Source: Heterostelium album PN500 (taxonomy: Eukaryota; Evosea; Eumycetozoa; Acytosteliales; Acytosteliaceae). From it: 64,000 bases of DNA. The notes beneath the pieces are model-generated. The model worked only from the letters and a program-made list of their open reading frames with translations, ran no database searches and was not told where the DNA came from. Below are positions 58,781 through 64,000 of the stretch, in pieces (within the stretch, counting starts at the first letter, position 1; every line of letters starts with the position of its first letter). The stretch is from positions 62,001-126,000 of the forward strand of contig NW_008805076.1 of assembly GCF_000004825.1 (NCBI RefSeq), read 5' to 3'. The position numbers were made by a program, and so were the translations under genes.

Positions 58781-60379
58781 TCAAAAAAGAAATTTGAACA
58801 TTACATAGCAAGAAATGATTAAAATAGGAATAATAATATAATGGTAATGAATAAACATCTTAGCTAAAATTGGTGGTGGAAGCTGCAAGAGTAAGTATCT
58901 TTCAATATCTTTGTGTCCATATTCTTTAGCTTGAATGGCATAGTGTGAAAAGTCAAAGTGTTCATTCTTATTCAGCCAAACCGATTGATTCTGATATAAC
59001 CATTTCACCATATCAAGGTGGCCTTTGTAAACTGCATCTTGGAATGCAAAGTGTGAACCCCTTTCAGATCGATTACGAACCAACCACTCAACTGTTTCGA
59101 CATGACCGTTGGCTGCTGCATAGTTGAGAATCTTTCTGGTACCACCTTCCGTTCGATTTTCATGAAGGAATTTAACAATGTCAAGGAATCCATTCTTTGC
59201 TGCATCATCCATAGCTCTATGAGAACAACTGATATCTTCAATATTGAAGTGAAGGTATTTCACAACTTCCAGATGACCATTTCCAGCTGCACCGTCCAAT
59301 GCATCGCCAGAACAAATTGCATTCACAACTGAATGGAGCCACTCTACAATTAGCAAATGACCTTTGGTTGCAGCATAATCCATAACTAAATAAGACACAT
59401 ATTCTGAACTGCAATTGAAATGGATCCACTTTACAATTTCTAAATGCCCGTTGTATGAAGCGTCTTCCATTGCCTCAATAGCTGAGCATCCTTCCGTTCG
59501 ATTCACGTGTAGATATTCTACAATATTCAGGTATCCTTTTCTGCAAGCATCGTCCATTGCACGATGTGATGCTCTACCAACTTTATTCTCATGTAGCCAT
59601 TTAATAATCGTTAGATTTCCTCTTTCCGCTGCTACATTAATAAGTTTAACATTATCTTTTTCTATTATATCTTTTTTCTCTTTTTTCAAGTACTCAAGTA
59701 CATGAATATGATTTCCAAACACCGCATGATAATACATGGTATTTCCTTCTCTATCTTGTGGTCTGTGTTCAGCCAGCCATTCGATCATATCGATGCGACC
59801 AACTCTTGCTGCGAAATCAAAAACATCCCAACTGTTCGCCTGTCTACTGCTACGACCTTTCTCAGCCATACTATCAACCTTGTTCGATAGATATTTCAGC
59901 ATCTCGATGTTCTGGGAAAACGGTGATTGTGATAAATGCGATCGGTATGAAAGGTTTTTAGGCTTGAACAGGTTCTCCAGGTACTGGAATATCTCAAACT
60001 TTCCAGAGACCACTGCAAAATTTAGAATATCATCAAAGCATTGATATCTGAGGTAATGTGACTCTAGACGTTCAATCAGATATTTTACTACTTCGAATGA
60101 GTTTGGATGTGATGTTTTGATGGCATTCCCCAAGATACGATAGAAATCAAACTCTGTTATATTGTTGATGTCATTTTTTTTAAACCAAACTTTTAACATT
60201 TCTAAATAACCATTACCAGCCATAACTCTTGGTTGAGTTACTACTTCACTCCATTTGTATACCTTTCTCTTTTCATCATTATTGTCATCTAATAAACATC
60301 GATGATTTCTAACTTGATCGAAAATCAATCGATTTAAAATACGATTGTTAAATATACATATAAATAATGATTTATTCAT
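58781..60379 (-). CDS. Ankyrin-repeat protein with a C-terminal membrane anchor, paralogue of 16103-17629
   Basis: Single exon, 532 residues. Shares the MNKSLFICIFNNRxLNRLIF start and DQVRNHRCLLD block with the gene 42 kb away, followed by a head domain (WSEVVTQPRVMAGNGYLEML) and about eleven ankyrin-like repeats (AAxNGHLEVVKYLH). The end is hydrophobic (YHYIIIPILIISCYVMFKFLF), again suggesting a tail anchor. The frame stays open upstream to 60499, but the extra 40 residues are Lys-rich read-through of the leader; the shared MNKSLF start is preferred. Function unknown. Confidence 0.83.
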   Translation of the reverse strand: MNKSLFICIFNNRILNRLIFDQVRNHRCLLDDNNDEKRKVYKWSEVVTQPRVMAGNGYLEMLKVWFKKNDINNITEFDFYRILGNAIKTSHPNSFEVVKYLIERLESHYLRYQCFDDILNFAVVSGKFEIFQYLENLFKPKNLSYRSHLSQSPFSQNIEMLKYLSNKVDSMAEKGRSSRQANSWDVFDFAARVGRIDMIEWLAEHRPQDREGNTMYYHAVFGNHIHVLEYLKKEKKDIIEKDNVKLINVAAERGNLTIIKWLHENKVGRASHRAMDDACRKGYLNIVEYLHVNRTEGCSAIEAMEDASYNGHLEIVKWIHFNCSSEYVSYLVMDYAATKGHLLIVEWLHSVVNAICSGDALDGAAGNGHLEVVKYLHFNIEDISCSHRAMDDAAKNGFLDIVKFLHENRTEGGTRKILNYAAANGHVETVEWLVRNRSERGSHFAFQDAVYKGHLDMVKWLYQNQSVWLNKNEHFDFSHYAIQAKEYGHKDIERYLLLQLPPPILAKMFIHYHYIIIPILIISCYVMFKFLF

Positions 60380-60617
60380 TTCTCTTATATTTCTTTCTTT
60401 TTTATGCAATTTTTTGGTGAAATTAACAATTTTTTTTTGTTTGGACAACAAATTTCTGTCTTTTTTTTCTATCTCGGATATTTGTTGATTTGGCCACAAA
60501 AACGTTCCGGATTTTTTTTAGAACAGTTCGGATTCACTTTTGCTAAAAATGAATTAGATAAACACTTTTTCATTTATTTATTTATTTTTTTAACTTAGTA
60601 AATACAAAGTAATCTCC

Positions 60618-61802
60618 ATGTTTAATAATTTAATTCAATCAAGTTATATTCGAAATAATATTTTTCAATTCGTCAAAGAGATTCATAGTGAATCTTATAA
60701 AAGATGTTTCAGCTGGCAACAACTTATCAATAACCCACAACAACTCATTCTACACAACTATAATGAACAATTCTATCAGTTTATTAAAGATTTCATTAGT
60801 AATAATGGAACAACTAGTGAAAGAAACTATCAAAAGATGCTTGAGTATATGGATAGTTCATTTCTGTCGGCTATCAAATGTAATAATATCGATATCATTC
60901 GTTACCTATGCGATCATCATCGTAAGTTTGTGTTGAACGATATGTTTGTATGTTCGCTAAGTCTATCGATTAAATACAACCGTTTGGAAATCGTACGATT
61001 GCTACACAGCTATATCGTTGAACCTATCAATCTGCCAGTGATGGTAGTAGCAGCGGAGAACGGACATTTGGAGATGCTCAAATACCTAAATTCCTATCCG
61101 TCGGTGTTTCCATGTAGCTATGAAGCTATCGATAAAGCAGCGACCAACGGGCATTTCGAGGTTATTCGTTATCTCCGCGAAAACCGAACCGAAGGTTATC
61201 TGCATGCGGTCGACGGTGCTTCGATAAATGGACACTACGAGATTATCAAGTATCTCGAGAGTGAATACGGTCCGCTAACGTTCTCTGACGATGCCGTTAA
61301 TCTAGCGGTGATGAACGGTCATTTAGCGATTGCCAAACACTTGCATGCGATCAAGCCAGCACCACGCATAACAATTGAACATTCAATCAAGAAGGGTCAA
61401 CAAGATGTATTGGAATGGTATCTAAGTATTCATCCAAACATTAGCAACTATAATTTACATGCTGTTCTATCGCTCTCTATTAAATATGGACATATGCACT
61501 TGGTACGATTCCTGATAGAGAAATACGATAACATTCTTTTACCTTCGCATTTTGGCGATGCATGTATATGTGGTCACATCGAAGTAGTGAAGTATATCGA
61601 AAGCAAAACAACAGTCGAACGACTTGGTAAAGATATAATCGCCATGATTGCATTTAGAGGTCACCTAGAAATCATCAAGCATTTACATCAAACCGATAAG
61701 AGCGTATGGTCCATCAGAGTTCTCAATCAAGCCAAGAAGAGGAACAACTATGAAATAGTTCAATTCCTTATTGAAAATCGTCCAGAGTTTTCAACACAAT
61801 AA
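60618..61802 (+). CDS. Ankyrin-repeat protein, soluble type
   Basis: Single exon, 394 residues. The head MFNNLIQSSYIRNNIFQFVK, then HSESYKRCFSWQQLINNP, is the common start of another dictyostelid ankyrin subfamily (short helical cap). Around nine degenerate ankyrin repeats follow (AAENGHLEMLKYLNS, AATNGHFEVIRYLRENRTEG). There is no C-terminal hydrophobic anchor, unlike the neighbour at 58781. Divergent from that neighbour with 238 bases between the two starts. Codon use is GC-richer than the neighbour's. Role unknown. Confidence 0.85.
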   Translation: MFNNLIQSSYIRNNIFQFVKEIHSESYKRCFSWQQLINNPQQLILHNYNEQFYQFIKDFISNNGTTSERNYQKMLEYMDSSFLSAIKCNNIDIIRYLCDHHRKFVLNDMFVCSLSLSIKYNRLEIVRLLHSYIVEPINLPVMVVAAENGHLEMLKYLNSYPSVFPCSYEAIDKAATNGHFEVIRYLRENRTEGYLHAVDGASINGHYEIIKYLESEYGPLTFSDDAVNLAVMNGHLAIAKHLHAIKPAPRITIEHSIKKGQQDVLEWYLSIHPNISNYNLHAVLSLSIKYGHMHLVRFLIEKYDNILLPSHFGDACICGHIEVVKYIESKTTVERLGKDIIAMIAFRGHLEIIKHLHQTDKSVWSIRVLNQAKKRNNYEIVQFLIENRPEFSTQ

Positions 61803-61859
61803 ATTAATTTATCTGTAATATTATTATTATTTTTTAAAGAAATTAAATGTTTATTTATT

Positions 61860-64000
61860 TTATGCTATTGTATTCATTTGAATACCAAGTTTTAATTTTA
61901 TATTTCTCTTATTTTTTATAATGAAAATGGTAGCTACTGATAGAATTGCTATACCAACAACACCACATACCACCGCAATGGTAATGATCACCCAAGTTCT
62001 TGAGGATTTACCAGAGATTGAACAATCTTTGTTTTCGGTTTGAATTAGGAGTGAAAAATCAGGATCTATACTACAGGTCTGACATTGTGGTAAATGGATT
62101 CCAATGTAGGTGACACCGTCTTGAGTGCTGTTGATAACTTCATTTCTTGAATAGGTCGATCTTCCATCAGAGAGTGAGAATGGTAAGAACTTTCCATAAA
62201 ATGCCAATCCATTCTTGATGATCTTGAAATATTTAACGGAATCATCAAGAGTTCCAGTGGCAATTGGTGACTTTGAATCACAACCATAATTGTCTTCCTC
62301 TTCTATTTTTGTGTTGAAAACCACTCTCAAAGTGTTTAAGTTTGATGAATACACCCATCCATTGATATCAACTGAGAGTTTAAGTCCATTTGGTGGAATT
62401 GTAAATTGTTGGTTGGCAAATGTCAAATCTCTTGATTTGTTTGAATGTTGAATCAGTGCCAGAATATTTACTTTACTATCGGTTTGAATGGAATATCTTA
62501 AATAAGTTACATCATCCAAGCTATAATTAAACGTTGTCCATTCTGAAGTTATTAATTCATTGACAATGATTCCACTTGGATCTAACTCTTGAACTCCAAC
62601 CATATTGAAATTGAAATCATAACCATTCGCTATTATTGATGTAACTGGAGTAGTTTGATTTAGATTGATATGGCCACCATCAAAAATTTCTAGAGAATGT
62701 ATTTAAAAAAAATCATATTAATTTAACCAATTTAGTATAAATATTAAATTTTTAAAAGAAATATTAATTACTTACTTAATTCACAATATGAACCATAGAA
62801 ACCAGTAGAACAAATACATTTGGTATTAATACATCGACCATTTTCATTACATCTATCATTGAAACCAAAATCATTAGGAATATCGATAGCTTCAACAAAT
62901 AGACGGGGCATAACGAATTCAAAGTTATTCAGAATAATCTTAACGTCCAAGAGACCACTGGAAATCATACCAATTTGACAATCCCAATAAGTTGCATTGA
63001 TTGGGCCTCCAACTATTCCTGATATCATCAATTTACCCACTTTATATGTACCAAAATTTCCACTTGCAATTTTCCTCCATCTGAATTTATTTTACTATAT
63101 GATGAAACTAATGGGAAACCTATAAAAAAGAAAGTTGAATTTTATATTAATATTAATTTTTTAATATTTAATTTAACAACTTGCTTGTAGTTTTGGCTAA
63201 AAAGGGATTATTAAATAAGTATGATCTCAGAGAAACGTTAAAAATATTGGCGATCAGAGGATGTAGTAAAGTGGCTGTACAAATCATATATGTACTGTTG
63301 AAATAGTTTATGTCACAAACTCCATTATTTATGATGGTAATTGTATGATTTGGAAAGGATTGATTGAACTGTCCAAATAATTCCAATTTGAAATTGGTCA
63401 AATTGTAAGAGGTAACCGAAGTTTGAGATATATAGGTCACTACATTGATTAGTTTGTTAGTTAGTAGAGTATAAAACGATGTGACATCAATTTTACATAC
63501 TATCTGATACCCAAGAAATATTAAATACTATATTTCTTGATGTAGAGAAATAAAGTGTTGTCTGACCAGTTGGCACTGTAGGTTTATAAGAAAACAATAT
63601 GTTTGGATTTATGACTTGAAGTGTTGACGGTGAAAAATCACCAGGTGCTCTATATCCTAGAAGTTTTCCCTTTAGAATACAAGTTGAATTTGAATATCCC
63701 AACATAAAAAATTTTGAAAATAACTGTGGTTCTAAAGTATTAAAAAATTAATAACACCTTTAAAAATATGATTTAGACCAAACATACCACAATCTACACC
63801 AGGTTTGGTTTTTACTACTTTCGGTGGTAATTGAATATAACTTGGTAAATTTCCTTTTAAACAATAAATACAATCTGGTAGAGTGGTGATAGATGTATTT
63901 CTAAAACTTAAAAGATTTGCTGTGCAAAAAGAATCTGGAATTTTTCCTGTAATAGAGGGATTGTTTTCAAAATCTATTCTATTGGGAGTAAGATTTGAAT
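61860..64000 (-). CDS. ComC-like membrane protein with LRR and EGF-like parts (5' end cut; possibly broken)
   Basis: The gene runs off the right edge. Exons seen, in transcript order: 63788-64000 (LRR-like: NPSITGKIPDSFC, ITTLPDCIYC), 63501-63731, about 63184-63439, 62776-63119, 61860-62689. An EGF-like module (CNENGRCINTKCICSTGFYG) ends the fourth exon. The last exon holds a roughly 200-residue beta-rich domain of the ComC type, a transmembrane segment (WVIITIAVVCGVVGIAILSV) and a short basic tail. In the fourth exon the frame changes near 63060 (upstream KLQVE, downstream SGNFGTYKVG), and the donor after KTTSK near 63184 is poor. So this may be a decaying gene or may carry a sequence error. 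ComC-type proteins are cell-surface proteins of dictyostelids. Confidence 0.72.

Noticed and set aside
1-64000. tRNA genes, CRISPR arrays, LTR or other intact mobile elements
   Set aside because: No clear tRNA-like B-box/cloverleaf, spaced direct repeats or terminal repeats with element genes were found by eye.

Overview
The window is nuclear DNA of a social amoeba (dictyostelid). The evidence is very AT-rich spacers, short introns with GTAAGT/GTATGT donors and TAG acceptors, long Asn/Gln/Thr homopolymer tracts inside proteins, and families typical of these amoebae (FNIP-repeat proteins with an F-box-like head, large ankyrin families, TIG/EGF adhesion-type surface proteins, ComC-like proteins). 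Codon use is less AT-extreme than I would expect for D. discoideum, so another dictyostelid group is likely; I cannot name the species. There is one assembly gap of 100 N (48209-48308).

Layout. 1-10 kb: the tail of an unknown gene, proteasome lid subunit Rpn8, a very-long-chain 3-hydroxyacyl-CoA dehydratase, two tandem secreted glutathione peroxidases, and a DRP5-type dynamin-like GTPase. 10-19 kb: a 1,491-residue protein that looks like the DNA-repair scaffold SPIDR, a tail-anchored ankyrin protein with a broken copy beside it, and a decayed zinc-finger/ULP1-like gene. 19-32 kb: pyruvate dehydrogenase E2, then an FNIP-repeat cluster (two intact genes, two broken copies) around a GPI-anchored TIG/EGF surface protein. 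32-47 kb: a GK5-type sugar kinase, a SulP sulfate transporter, WDR37 and the pre-rRNA processing factor Mrd1/RBM19. 47-57 kb: a glycine-rich small protein, linker histone H1, cytochrome b5 reductase, checkpoint clamp subunit Hus1, and a candidate Byr4/Bfa1-like protein. 57-64 kb: a lectin-like fragment, a small NATD1-type acetyltransferase, two divergent ankyrin genes and a ComC-like membrane protein cut by the window end.

The most striking observation is the glutathione peroxidase pair. Both genes carry an in-frame TGA exactly where animal GPx enzymes have selenocysteine, the reading frame continues across two introns into a conserved catalytic domain, and both 3' UTRs contain a matching SECIS-like stem-loop. 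They therefore read as two tandem, secreted, GPx3-like selenoproteins that an ordinary gene caller would split. A second theme is fold-back (templated inversion) scars around the FNIP genes: a 46-bp perfect palindrome at one start codon, a 23-bp hairpin in a pseudogene, and an inverted exon fragment.

Most genes are unrelated housekeeping genes and no operon-like logic is expected. Exon coordinates were worked out by hand from splice consensus and frame, without transcript data.
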